Assembly (NCBI GenBank): GCA_937944855.1
Contig: CALFAY010000050.1
Location: forward strand, 1 to 33,311
DNA from: an uncultured Planctomycetota bacterium
GTDB taxonomy: Bacteria; Planctomycetota; Planctomycetia; Gemmatales; HRBIN36
DNA length: 33,311 bases
Direction: 5' to 3'
The notes beneath the pieces are model-generated. The model worked only from the letters and a program-made list of their open reading frames with translations. It did no database searches and had not been told where the DNA came from. Positions 18,624 to 26,599 of the stretch are shown one piece after another. Within the stretch, counting starts at the first letter, position 1, and each line of letters opens with the position of its first letter. A program made the position numbers and the translations under genes.

Positions 18624-20324
18624 TCAGGCGGGCCGGAACTGCGGCTGGAAGAACTCGAGGGCGGCGTCCAGTTCCGGGATGTAGGGTTTGCCTTCGGGAT
18701 CTTTCTTGAACGCGCCCGGCTTCATGACCAAGTCCCGCACTTCCGGCTTCTGCTCACGCATGAAGCGGAGGAATTGCTCTTCCCAGGCCGCCACCTGAGA
18801 GCGGGGAATCTTGTCCAGGAAACCGCGAGTGCCGGCGTAGATGATCATGATCTGGTCCACGACGTGCATCGGCCGGAACTGCGGCTGCTTGAGGATCTCC
18901 ACCATGCGGTAGCCGCGTTCCAGTTGAGCCTGCGTCGCCTTGTCCAGTTCGGTGCCGAGCTGGGCGAAGGCTTCCAAGGCTCGGAAGGCGGCAAGGTCGA
19001 GGCGGAGGCTGCCCGCGATGGTCTTCATGGCTGGCGTCTGGGCCTTGCCGCCGACGCGGGAAACGCTGATGCCGACGTCGATGGCGGGACGCACCCCGGC
19101 GAAGAACAGGTCCGGTTGCAGGTAGATCTGCCCGTCGGTGATCGAGATCACGTTGGTCGGGATGTACGCCGAGACTTCGCCTTCCAGCGTCTCGATGATC
19201 GGCAGGGCGGTGAGCGACCCGCCGGAGCCGACCACCTTGGCCAGCTTGTGGCCGGGGTACTTGGGCAGAACTTCCTTCTCCGCGTGGTGCTTCTCCAGCG
19301 GCCCGACGAAGACGACCGGTTGATCGTTCTCCTTGCGGATGACCGACCAGTTGTCGGTGACTTTGGATTCGTCGGCGTCCTTCGGCACGATGACCCAGCG
19401 TTCGGCCAGCTTGGCTGACCGCTCCAGAAGCCGCGAATGGCAGTAGAACACGTCGCCGGGATAGGCCTCCCGACCCGGAGGCCGACGCAGCAGCAGCGAC
19501 AACTGCCGATACGCCGCCGCCTGCTTGGTCAGGTCGTCGTACACGCACAAGGTGTCCCGACCTTGTTCGTACATGTAGTACTCCGCCATCGCACATCCCG
19601 CGTAGGGGGCGATGTATTGGAGCGGAGCGGCGACCGAGGCCGAAGCGACGACGACGATGGTGTAGTCCATCGCGCCGTACTTGCGCAGGTTTTCGACGAC
19701 CTGGGCGGTGGTCGATCCCTTCTGGCCGATGGCGACGTACACGCAGATGACGTTTTCTTCTTTCTGGTTGATGATGGTGTCCACGGCGATCGCGGTCTTG
19801 CCGGTCTTGCGGTCGCCGATGATGAGTTCCCGCTGACCACGGCCGATGGGGGTCATCGAGTCGATGGCCTTGATGCCGGTCTGGAGCGGCTGATTGACCG
19901 GCTGCCGCTCGGCCACGCCGGGAGCGATCCATTCGACGGGACGGCGTTTGTCGGTGACGATCGGTCCGCCGCCGTCGAGCGGATTGCCCAGGGGATCGAC
20001 CACTCGACCGATGAGGGCGTCGCCGACCGGCACTTGCAGCAACTGGCCGGTGCAGCGGACCTCGTCGCCTTCCTCGATCTGCAAGTAGTCGCCGAGAATG
20101 ATGACGCCGACCGAGTTCTCCTCCAGGTTGAACGCCAGTCCGAAGACCCCGGTCCGCACGAACTCGACCATCTCGCCGGCCATCACGGAGCCGAGCCCAT
20201 AGATGCGGGCGATGCCGTCGCCCACTTCCAGCACCCGGCCGACCGTCTGAGCTTCCAACTGGGGCCGATACTGCGAGATCTCGGCCTCAAGCACTGAAAC
20301 GATCTCGTCGGCTTTGAATCTCAT
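18624..20324 (-). CDS. atpA: F1 ATP synthase alpha subunit with a long insertion
   Basis: 566 residues, against about 505-513 in most bacteria. Non-catalytic nucleotide-binding subunit of F1. Walker [10 protein letters not shown] is at about 170-178, and the family signature region [14 protein letters not shown] is intact. The extra length is a stretch of about 60 residues (about 307-366, [17 protein letters not shown] to GHKLAKVVG) between LLERSAKL and [11 protein letters not shown], a loop known to vary in length between bacteria. The start overlaps the end of atpH by 38 bases, implying translational coupling. A purine-rich GAGAGAAG precedes the ATG. Confidence 0.96.
   Translation of the reverse strand: MRFKADEIVSVLEAEISQYRPQLEAQTVGRVLEVGDGIARIYGLGSVMAGEMVEFVRTGVFGLAFNLEENSVGVIILGDYLQIEEGDEVRCTGQLLQVPVGDALIGRVVDPLGNPLDGGGPIVTDKRRPVEWIAPGVAERQPVNQPLQTGIKAIDSMTPIGRGQRELIIGDRKTGKTAIAVDTIINQKEENVICVYVAIGQKGSTTAQVVENLRKYGAMDYTIVVVASASVAAPLQYIAPYAGCAMAEYYMYEQGRDTLCVYDDLTKQAAAYRQLSLLLRRPPGREAYPGDVFYCHSRLLERSAKLAERWVIVPKDADESKVTDNWSVIRKENDQPVVFVGPLEKHHAEKEVLPKYPGHKLAKVVGSGGSLTALPIIETLEGEVSAYIPTNVISITDGQIYLQPDLFFAGVRPAIDVGISVSRVGGKAQTPAMKTIAGSLRLDLAAFRALEAFAQLGTELDKATQAQLERGYRMVEILKQPQFRPMHVVDQIMIIYAGTRGFLDKIPRSQVAAWEEQFLRFMREQKPEVRDLVMKPGAFKKDPEGKPYIPELDAALEFFQPQFRPA
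19227..19406 (-). other. 60-residue insertion within AtpA
   Basis: This in-frame coding stretch has no counterpart in typical AtpA proteins, in which LLERAAKL is joined to GSLTALP by about 5-25 residues. It is charged and rich in Lys, Asp, Glu and Val. It should project from the F1 head near the nucleotide-binding core. Confidence 0.7.
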
Positions 20325-20928
20325 GGCTGCTTCTCTCTCGTAATTTCTCTCGAAGTTTGAGCAAGCGGGAACGGACCGAGCCGTCGAACATGCGATCGCC
20401 GACGCGGAGCACCAGACCGCCGAGCAGATCCGGATCGACTCGCTCTTCCAGCACCGGCTCCAGATGCAGGGACTCGCGGATGTTCTCGATCAGCTGCTGC
20501 CGCTGGTCGTTCTCCAGGGGAGCCGCGGTGCGGACCCGCACCACGATGCGGCGGGCACGCACATTCATCAGATCGCGGTAACTTTGTCGGACGGCTCTCA
20601 ACAAGTCGAGACGGTCATGCCGATTGAGGACCATCAGGAAGTTGAGAAACAATTCGCTGGCACGACCCTCGAACACCTTGCGGAGCACGCTCTCCTTGGC
20701 GTTGCGGCTGATCGCGCCGCTGGAGAGGAAGACCTCCAACTCCGGTTTGGCGGCGTAGAGGTCGGACACCAGCGAGTCCAGTTCTTCCCAGACTTCCTGA
20801 ACCTGATTGCGTTTCTCGGCGGCATTGAGCAGCGCTTCGGCGTAAACCCTTGCCACGCGAAGCGCGCCCACGTCGAGGATGCGCTCGGCCCTCAGGTCGG
20901 AGTGATTCGTCGAAGGCTGCCAACTCAT
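20287..20928 (-). CDS. atpH: ATP synthase delta subunit
   Basis: 213 residues (usual length about 177), with an extra N-terminal part of about 20 residues before [16 protein letters not shown], the family's entry motif. Delta joins the peripheral b stalk to the top of F1. The C-terminal signature is seen as [33 protein letters not shown] Met start closer to [14 protein letters not shown] is not available, so the long N-terminus is probably real. Downstream atpA overlaps it; upstream, a 102-base gap to atpF carries a large hairpin. Confidence 0.95.
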   Translation of the reverse strand: MSWQPSTNHSDLRAERILDVGALRVARVYAEALLNAAEKRNQVQEVWEELDSLVSDLYAAKPELEVFLSSGAISRNAKESVLRKVFEGRASELFLNFLMVLNRHDRLDLLRAVRQSYRDLMNVRARRIVVRVRTAAPLENDQRQQLIENIRESLHLEPVLEERVDPDLLGGLVLRVGDRMFDGSVRSRLLKLREKLRERSSHEIQSRRDRFSA

Positions 20929-20963
20929 GCCGCGAAGGGTTCCCTTTTTTGTGTCTCACCACC

Positions 20964-21016
20964 GAGCCGCGACTGCGAAGGAGCGGAACAATTCCGCTTC
21001 CTGACAGTCCCGGCTC
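20964..21016. repeat. Long imperfect palindrome (REP/MITE-like) between atpF and atpH
   Basis: GAGCCGCGACTG (20964-20975) faces CAGTCCCGGCTC (21005-21016), pairing at 11 of 12 positions. Inside, AGCGGAA-CAA-TTCCGCT (20982-20998) forms a perfect 7-base stem. The whole would fold as one extended hairpin in the atp mRNA. It is the only large gap inside the operon. The form suggests a repetitive extragenic palindrome. It could lower or stabilise transcripts upstream of atpH. Confidence 0.55.
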
Positions 21017-21030
21017 TGCTTGCCAGCCGC

Positions 21031-21759
21031 CTACAAGATGCCGCTCAGGTCGTTGGAACCGACGCGGGAGACCTGCCGCAGATCGGCCAACGCCTCGTCC
21101 ATGAGCCGCCGGTGGTCCTCCGGAGTGAGGTTGCGGCGGATCGCTTTGGCCGAGATCAGGATGGCCAGGTCGGCGGCCTGATTCCAGATTTCCTGAAGCG
21201 CCTGATCCTTGGCGATCGCCAGTTCCCGCTGGAGCCGTTCCCGGTCCTGCTCGATCTCCGCCCGCGCCTTGGCCAGGATCTGCTCCGAAGTGTGCTGGGC
21301 GTCGCGGCGGGCCTCTTCGAGGATCTCGCGGACCTTCTCGGCCGCGTGGTCCATCTCCTTCTGAAGACGGACCCGCAGTTGCTCCGCCTCTTCCCGGGCC
21401 TTCTGGGCCTCTTCCAGCGCCGAACGAATCGTCTCTTCCCGCTTTTTCAGGCCCTCAAGCATCGGCTTCCACGCGAACCGTTTGAGGATGAAAAGCAGCA
21501 AGAGGAAGACGACCAGCGTCCAGACGCCCAGGTCGAGGTTGAACGACAACAGGCCCTCTTCCTGGTGGCCTTCGCCGTGGCCCGCCTTTGCCGCGTCGTG
21601 GCCGTGGTCCGCGCTGTGACCGTGGCCGTGATCGGCCTTGGCGGCTGATCCGGCCTGGGCCTTCTCCAGCGGAACCTTTTCATCGGCGTTGGACAACGAA
21701 ACGGCTGCGCCTGCAAGCCAGGCAACGAAAGCGATAGCGGCCAGCATCCGATGGCACAT
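21031..21759 (-). CDS. atpF: F0 ATP synthase b subunit with signal peptide and His-rich segment
   Basis: 242 residues from the ATG at 21759, with GAGG 6 bases upstream; a TTG at 21765 is the only upstream alternative. Usual b subunits have about 155-170 residues. Here a signal-peptide-like segment (MLAAIAFVAWLAGAAVSLSNA) comes first, then a segment with seven His in about 24 residues (about 43-66), then the normal membrane helix (about 79-93, WTLVVFLLLLFILKRF) and a long charged coiled coil ending near LADLRQVS. The coiled coil is the peripheral stalk that holds F1 still. The His-rich part would lie on the outer side of the membrane. Confidence 0.93.
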   Translation of the reverse strand: MCHRMLAAIAFVAWLAGAAVSLSNADEKVPLEKAQAGSAAKADHGHGHSADHGHDAAKAGHGEGHQEEGLLSFNLDLGVWTLVVFLLLLFILKRFAWKPMLEGLKKREETIRSALEEAQKAREEAEQLRVRLQKEMDHAAEKVREILEEARRDAQHTSEQILAKARAEIEQDRERLQRELAIAKDQALQEIWNQAADLAILISAKAIRRNLTPEDHRRLMDEALADLRQVSRVGSNDLSGIL

Positions 21760-21811
21760 AAGCAACCTCGAAGTCAGCAGGATTGGCCGGCGATGAGCGG
21801 ACCTTCCTCCC

Positions 21812-22129
21812 TTACGCCTGGGTCGCCATGATGATGCAGACGATCAAGGCGAAGAAGGTGGCGCCTTCCAGCAGGGCCGCGATGATGATCATGCCTGTCT
21901 GCACTCGACCGGCCACTTCGGGCTGTCGGGCCATGCTCTCCAAAGCGGCGCTGCCGATACGGCCGAAGCCGTAACCCGCCCCGATGATGGTCAGGGCCGC
22001 GCCGAACCCGGCTCCCACCGCATTGCCATAAAACGGCGAATTCGCCCCGGGGGTGTCCGCCGCAAACGCCGGGAATGCGCACAGCAGAAGCACGACCACG
22101 ATCAACGCCAGCACTTTGCAAGTCTTCAT
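21812..22129 (-). CDS. atpE: F0 ATP synthase c subunit with signal peptide
   Basis: 105 residues; typical c subunits have about 70-90. The extra length is an N-terminal signal-peptide-like segment, MKTCKVLALIVVVLLLCAFPAFA, then ADTPG. The hairpin follows: helix 1 with GAGFGAALTIIGAGYGFGRIG, the polar loop ESMARQPE, and helix 2 with the ion-binding Glu88 in AALLEGATFFALI. Glu88 is followed by Gly and the sodium-binding residues of sodium-type c subunits are not evident, so proton coupling is the simpler reading. AGGAG lies about 11 bases before the ATG. Confidence 0.95.
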   Translation of the reverse strand: MKTCKVLALIVVVLLLCAFPAFAADTPGANSPFYGNAVGAGFGAALTIIGAGYGFGRIGSAALESMARQPEVAGRVQTGMIIIAALLEGATFFALIVCIIMATQA

Positions 22130-22219
22130 GTGTCCAAGTACTCCTGAAAACCTGGTTGTGGGTTGATTCCCCTTTCCAATTTCCCGTACTTCACTCCCCC
22201 GACGGACCGCCTGGCGATC

Positions 22220-23083
22220 TCAGTGCTCGGGATGGAGCGTCGAACCCATGAACAGCGAGGTCAGGAAGGTGAAGATGAACGCCTGCAAGAAGGCGACGAA
22301 CAATTCCAGCAGACTCAGGGCCGTGACTCCCAGCACGCTGCCCACGGTGATCACTCCCAACAACAACGGCGAGGCCTGCTTGGCCATCACGATGAAGAAC
22401 AGGATGAAGGCCAGCACCGTATGTCCGGCAAACATATTGGCGAAAAGACGCACGGCCAGCACGAAGGCCTTGATAAAGTGGCCCATGATCTCGATGGCCA
22501 TAATCATGGGGATCAGGAAGATGCCCAGGATGAACGGCACGTCGATGTGCGGCACATACGACTTCAGATAGTGCCACAGTCCGTGGGCCGCGATGGCGTA
22601 GCCGTGGATCGCACAAAACGCGATGGCAGCCAGCGTCAGCGTGACGCTGAAGGCCCCCGTCGGTGACCCCATGAACGGCAACATGCCCAAGAGATTGCAG
22701 GCCAGAATGAACAGGAACAGCGTCCACAGGAAAGGAACGTACTTGTCCGCTTCTTCCTCGCCGAGGTTGGGCTTGGCTACCTGGTCGCGAAGGAAGGTGA
22801 GGACGACTTCGAAGGTGTTCCAGAGACAGCCCCTGGGCGGCTCGCCGGTGCGGACGCGACGCGCCAGCGGAATGTAAACGGCAGCGACGACGATCGCGGC
22901 GATGACCTCCAGCACCATGTACTTGGTCAGCTGGAAACGATGCGGGCCGAATTCGTAGCCGAACAGGCTGAAACTGGGGATCTCGAAGAGCACTGGCAAA
23001 TGAATCGTCCATTCGCCGGTCAGGTCGTTCGCGAGGAAGTGCCATTCCGCATGGTCGCGAACGTGATCGAAAGGATCGTGCAT
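22220..23083 (-). CDS. atpB: F0 ATP synthase a subunit
   Basis: 287 residues with six or so hydrophobic segments. Forms the proton half-channels against the c ring. The essential arginine is Arg212 in FVLAVRLFANMFAGHTVL. The N-terminal 45 residues before LTKYMVLEVIAAIVVAA contain several His and Trp. The gene follows atpI by 11 bases and is followed after 90 bases by atpE. Confidence 0.95.
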   Translation of the reverse strand: MHDPFDHVRDHAEWHFLANDLTGEWTIHLPVLFEIPSFSLFGYEFGPHRFQLTKYMVLEVIAAIVVAAVYIPLARRVRTGEPPRGCLWNTFEVVLTFLRDQVAKPNLGEEEADKYVPFLWTLFLFILACNLLGMLPFMGSPTGAFSVTLTLAAIAFCAIHGYAIAAHGLWHYLKSYVPHIDVPFILGIFLIPMIMAIEIMGHFIKAFVLAVRLFANMFAGHTVLAFILFFIVMAKQASPLLLGVITVGSVLGVTALSLLELFVAFLQAFIFTFLTSLFMGSTLHPEH

Positions 23084-23094
23084 AGATCAACCTG

Positions 23095-23493
23095 TCAGGT
23101 ACTCATCCGGTCAGCACTGTTCGCCGCCGGCTCCGGCAGTAGCATCAACACCATTTCCAGAGCCAGCGTCGTCAGGTAAAAGACCAACAGCCAAATCCAG
23201 AAAGCCGTAGAGCGCAGGTCGGGAAGCCAGAAGAAAGCCGCCAAGCCCAACCCGAGCACCAGAAACATTCGCAGACCCACGCCGCCGAGCATGGCCAGCA
23301 TTTGTTCGCCGCCGGATCGCCTCCGCACGGCCAAGGCCCAGGCCAGCGTGCCCACAGCGGGTAGCAGACACAGGAGCATGGCAGCGGTGCTGTGGATCAG
23401 CGCCGACTCGCCCCAGAACCGTTGGCACAGCCCGGCGGCCGCTGCCCAGATCAGCAAGGTGACGACGATCAAGCCTGCCAACCGCTGTCGCAT
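23095..23493 (-). CDS. atpI: AtpI-like ATP synthase assembly protein
   Basis: 132 residues from the ATG at 23493, with four hydrophobic segments (LIVVTLLIWAAAAGL, AMLLCLLPAVGTLAWAL, LRMFLVLGLGLAAFFWL, FWIWLLVFYLTTLALEMVLML). Size, topology and position between atpZ and atpB fit the AtpI family, thought to help c-ring assembly or magnesium uptake. Sequence of this family is poorly conserved, so the call rests largely on context. A larger open frame extends upstream to 23757 but overlaps atpZ. Confidence 0.75.
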   Translation of the reverse strand: MRQRLAGLIVVTLLIWAAAAGLCQRFWGESALIHSTAAMLLCLLPAVGTLAWALAVRRRSGGEQMLAMLGGVGLRMFLVLGLGLAAFFWLPDLRSTAFWIWLLVFYLTTLALEMVLMLLPEPAANSADRMST

Positions 23494-23516
23494 CGCAATC
23501 CCGCCCCACGGCGGGC

Positions 23517-23735
23517 TCACTTGCCGGATTCCTGCTGCTCCTCTCGATTCAGCAGGGCAATCAGGTGGGCCAATCCGCCTACCAGGCCCACGACGGCTCC
23601 GGCCACCGTCAGCCAGGGGACCGTACCCAGGCGCAGGTCGAGAAAAAACCCAAGCCCGATCGGTGCAGCCATTTCCAGGCCGATCTGCCCGTAGGCCAGC
23701 ATCTTTGCCATTTCCTGGCGGTTCCGCGGCGGCAT
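23517..23735 (-). CDS. atpZ: AtpZ-like small membrane protein
   Basis: 72 residues with two membrane helices (YGQIGLEMAAPIGLGFFLDLRLG and WLTVAGAVVGLVGGLAHLIALL). The GLExxxPIGLGFFLD pattern and hairpin shape match the AtpZ (ATPase gene 1) family at the head of many atp operons. First gene of the operon here; atpI starts 23 bases after its end. No good ribosome binding site precedes the ATG at 23735. Confidence 0.8.
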   Translation of the reverse strand: MPPRNRQEMAKMLAYGQIGLEMAAPIGLGFFLDLRLGTVPWLTVAGAVVGLVGGLAHLIALLNREEQQESGK

Positions 23736-23776
23736 CGGCCCAGGCTGCTAGCTGCACAAAGTTTGCGGAGCGGTGG

Positions 23777-23806
23777 ATATTGAAGGAAGCGTTGCGGAAA
23801 AGTCAA
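23777..23806 (-). promoter_or_regulatory. Candidate promoter of the atp operon
   Basis: On the minus strand TTGACT (23806-23801) is followed after 18 bases by CAATAT (23782-23777), about 40 bases upstream of atpZ. The -35 matches the consensus at five of six positions; the -10 match is weak. Confidence 0.3.
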
Positions 23807-24002
23807 CCGACTGCGTGCAAACTTTCACGAAGTCGCTCGCTGCAAGGCCGCACAAGCGGACATGGGGGCGGAGGGAGATAGGAATCGAAGGCGGTTGGTG
23901 GACCCGCAGGGTTCCTTGAGAAACTGGGCAAGACAGGGGTGAAGCTGGGTGCGCCTATCACACAATTCACGAAAAATCAAGAGCCTTCCTGGCCAAATAG
24001 AA

Positions 24003-24032
24003 TTGACATTGCTCCGTCGAAATTGATACCAT
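24003..24032 (+). promoter_or_regulatory. Candidate sigma-70-like promoter of the DUF4912 operon
   Basis: TTGACA (24003-24008) is a perfect -35 box, followed after 18 bases by TACCAT (24027-24032), four of six matches to the -10. It lies in a locally AT-rich stretch and would give a leader of about 340 bases before the start at 24384. Confidence 0.4.
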
Positions 24033-24383
24033 TACGGCGGCTAAAGGAAGCGAAGGATCTGTGAAAAGACCTCGCCTGCGAAAAGCGGACCCGGTTCCGA
24101 TTCGCAACCTGGTAAGCTGGCAACGGCAAAGGTTTTCGAGGCTGAAGTCTCCAGCGGATGCGGCTCACGACGCATCCCGGACGATCGCAGGGCGGGACAA
24201 CCCGTCGGCGATTCCTACCGACCTTCCCGCACGTCCTCAGCCTGGAGGAGCGTCAGGAAGGCAAATCAGCAGTCGAGCTTGGCGGCAACGATTGTCGCCG
24301 ATTTTCACGATGGACAGGGACGTCGCCGAAGTGAAGCAACCACGCAGGCCAAGCCTGCGGCAGCCGGGAGGGAGTGACTGTCC

Positions 24384-25565
24384 ATGCGCCAGGATCGCTT
24401 GCAGGGCCTGTCCACTAAACAACTCCGAGAACTCGCCAAGGCCCGCGGCATCCGCGGTATCCAGTCCATGACTAAGGATCAGCTGCTCAAGGCCCTCAGC
24501 GGAAAGAAATCCGTCTCCCGCCCGGCGGCCAAGGCCGGTTCCAAAGGGAAAGCCCCCTCGGCCCGCGCGACGGCCAAGACTTCTCGCAAAGCAGCCCGAG
24601 CCGCTTCCCGAAAAGCGGCCTCGGTTCGCACCCCGACGGCTGCCGCCCATGCCGGGGCCAACGGCACGACAACCCCGGAAGAGGTCGTCGAACGCAGCAA
24701 GTACGAAGTCGGCGTTCCGACCCGCGACCTGTCCAAGACTCTGCCGCGCGATCTGCCCAAGGGCTATGGGACTGATCGCATCGTGCTCATGGTCCGCGAC
24801 CCCTATTGGCTGCACTGCTATTGGGAACTGACTCGAACCGCCATCAGCCGGGCCGAAGCCGCCCTCGCTGAGGAGTGGCATACTTCCAAGCCGATCCTTC
24901 GGCTGCTCGACATCACCAGCGAGGACACGACCAGTTCCGCGGAAGCGGTGGTCCGCGACATCGAAATCCACGGCGGCTGCAACAACTGGTACATCGATGT
25001 GCTCAACCCGCCGCGAAGCTACCGCGTGGACATCGGCTATCTGACCCGCTCGGGACGGTTCTACGTTCTGGCCCGATCCAACGTCGTGACTACGCCCCGG
25101 GCCGGTATCAGCGACTCCATCGACGAGAACTGGGCGGACGTGCAGGCCAACTACGAGAAGATCTACGCCATGTCGGGCGGCTACGATCCGTCCACCAGCA
25201 GTCTGGAACTGCGGAATCTCTTCGAGGAGCGGCTGCGGCGTCCGATGGGTTCCCCGGCCATCACCAGCTTCGGTTCGGGGGCCTTCCAGGCCGGCAAGCC
25301 CCGCAAGTTCTGGTTCCAGATCGACGCCGAATTGATCGTGTACGGGGCCACCGAACCGACCGCCAAGGTTTCGCTTCAGGGCCGACCCATCAAGCTCCGC
25401 GAGGACGGAACCTTCACCGAACGCTTCGCCCTGCCCGACAGCCGACAAATCATCCCGGCGGTGGCTGTCTCTTCCGACGGCGTCGAGGAGCGGACCATCG
25501 TCCTGGCCGTCGAACGCAACACCAAGGCCCTGGAACCGCTCATCCACGACGGCAGCGAAATGTAA
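24384..25565 (+). CDS. Rho-N plus DUF4912 domain protein
   Basis: 393 residues; GGAGGGAG about 10 bases upstream supports the start. Residues 5-38 (LQGLSTKQLRELAKARGI and onward) match the Rho termination factor N-terminal (SAP-like) domain, a nucleic-acid-binding fold. Residues 40-85 are rich in Lys, Ala, Arg and Ser, like the tail of histone H1-type bacterial proteins. DUF4912 follows from about 131 (DRIVLMVRDPYWLHCYWEL) to about 240. A C-terminal part with FWFQIDAELIVYGATEP resembles a small beta domain. No signal peptide, so probably cytoplasmic. Function unknown; nucleic acid binding is an inference from the N-terminal half. ApbE starts three bases after its stop. Confidence 0.75.
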   Translation: MRQDRLQGLSTKQLRELAKARGIRGIQSMTKDQLLKALSGKKSVSRPAAKAGSKGKAPSARATAKTSRKAARAASRKAASVRTPTAAAHAGANGTTTPEEVVERSKYEVGVPTRDLSKTLPRDLPKGYGTDRIVLMVRDPYWLHCYWELTRTAISRAEAALAEEWHTSKPILRLLDITSEDTTSSAEAVVRDIEIHGGCNNWYIDVLNPPRSYRVDIGYLTRSGRFYVLARSNVVTTPRAGISDSIDENWADVQANYEKIYAMSGGYDPSTSSLELRNLFEERLRRPMGSPAITSFGSGAFQAGKPRKFWFQIDAELIVYGATEPTAKVSLQGRPIKLREDGTFTERFALPDSRQIIPAVAVSSDGVEERTIVLAVERNTKALEPLIHDGSEM

Positions 25566-25568
25566 ATC

Positions 25569-26594
25569 ATGGATCGCCGCGCTTTCCTGAACGCCGAACC
25601 GCTGCTGGTGGGGTCGGGACTGGCGGCTTCCCTCTTCACGGCAAGTGATCTGGACGCTGCGGACGACCAGCCAAGTGCCGCACTGGTTCACTATCGTCGG
25701 CGGGCCATGGGTACCGTCTTCGAAGTGGTCTTGCCCCTGGGCACACCTCGCGCCTCCGAAGCCGCCTGTGCCGCTCTGGACCTGATCGACCACCTGGAAA
25801 GCGTGATGTCCGTCCATCGCGACGACAGCGAAGCCAGTCGGGTCAATCGGGCCGCTTTTCCAGATGGACTGCCCATCAGCGACGCCCTGTTCGAGGTCCT
25901 GGCATGGGCAGACCGCCTGACGCGCGAAACCAGGGGTGCGTTCGACGTGGCCTCGGGAGCGCTCATCAAAGCGTGGGGCTTTCTACGCGGTCCGCGCCGA
26001 GTCCCGGAGCCTGCCGAACGTGCCGAGGCGCTGCAACAGTCGGGGATGCGATTTGTCGCCCTGGATCCGGAGCACCGGACCGTCCGCTTTCTGCGTTCCG
26101 GAGTCGAAATCAACCTGGGCAGCATCGGCAAGGGGTATGCTTTGGACCGAGCGGCGGCGCTGCTTCGAGAGCAGTTCGGCATCGGCTCCGCTCTGTTGCA
26201 CGGTGGGCATAGCAGCGTGTACGCTATCGGAAGCCTGCCGGGAAGCGAGCGGGGCTGGCCGGTCGGCGTGACGCATCCGGAGGATCGCCGCGTGCGGCTG
26301 GGGATTTTGTGGCTGAAGGATCGGGGCCTGGGAGTGTCAGCCAAGACGTTTCAGCATCTGGAGTGGAAGGGTCGGAAGCTTGGCCACATTCTCGACCCGC
26401 GGACGGGCTGGACGGCGGAAGGCGCGGCCCACGTCTCGGTGCTGGCCCCCACGGCAGCGGAAGCCGACGCCCTGGCCACGGCCCTGTTCGTGCTCGGAGA
26501 GGCCGAGGCCCGTCGCTATCTGGCGAGCCGACCCGACCTCCAGGCCATAATACTTTCCGAAGCCCAACGCGAGGAACTGGCCCGACCGAGGTGA
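25569..26594 (+). CDS. apbE: FAD:protein FMN transferase (ApbE family)
   Basis: 341 residues. The family moves FMN from FAD onto a Thr of a target flavoprotein in a magnesium-dependent reaction outside the cytoplasm, or trims FAD. The N-terminal region starts MDRRAFL, with a short hydrophobic segment like a Tat or Sec export signal. Family motifs seen are RRAMGTVFEV, TRGAFDVASGALIKAWGF, INLGSIGKGYALDRA, LLHGGHSSVYAIG and GHILDPRTG, followed by SVLAPTAAEADALATALFVLG. LLHGGHSS is a variant of the usual AGG(D/N) loop. No obvious target flavoprotein is nearby. The next gene begins five bases after its stop. Confidence 0.9.
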   Translation: MDRRAFLNAEPLLVGSGLAASLFTASDLDAADDQPSAALVHYRRRAMGTVFEVVLPLGTPRASEAACAALDLIDHLESVMSVHRDDSEASRVNRAAFPDGLPISDALFEVLAWADRLTRETRGAFDVASGALIKAWGFLRGPRRVPEPAERAEALQQSGMRFVALDPEHRTVRFLRSGVEINLGSIGKGYALDRAAALLREQFGIGSALLHGGHSSVYAIGSLPGSERGWPVGVTHPEDRRVRLGILWLKDRGLGVSAKTFQHLEWKGRKLGHILDPRTGWTAEGAAHVSVLAPTAAEADALATALFVLGEAEARRYLASRPDLQAIILSEAQREELARPR

Positions 26595-26599
26595 CTGCC

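Larger units (their letters stand above)
23736..24383. other. Divergent intergenic region between the atp operon and the DUF4912 operon
   Basis: About 650 bases without a supported gene. It should hold promoters in both directions; one candidate for each is listed. A perfect hairpin CGCAGGC-CAA-GCCTGCG lies at 24343-24359, just before the ribosome binding site of the 24384 gene, and could affect its translation. No tRNA or other RNA gene was recognised. Confidence 0.5.

Noticed and set aside
21812..22129. Sodium-type c subunit
   Set aside because: The residue after the ion-binding Glu is Gly and the other sodium ligands are not evident.
26309..26599. Long N-terminal extension of the DoxX-like protein
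   Set aside because: It lies inside apbE in another frame and a good ribosome binding site precedes the ATG at 26600.
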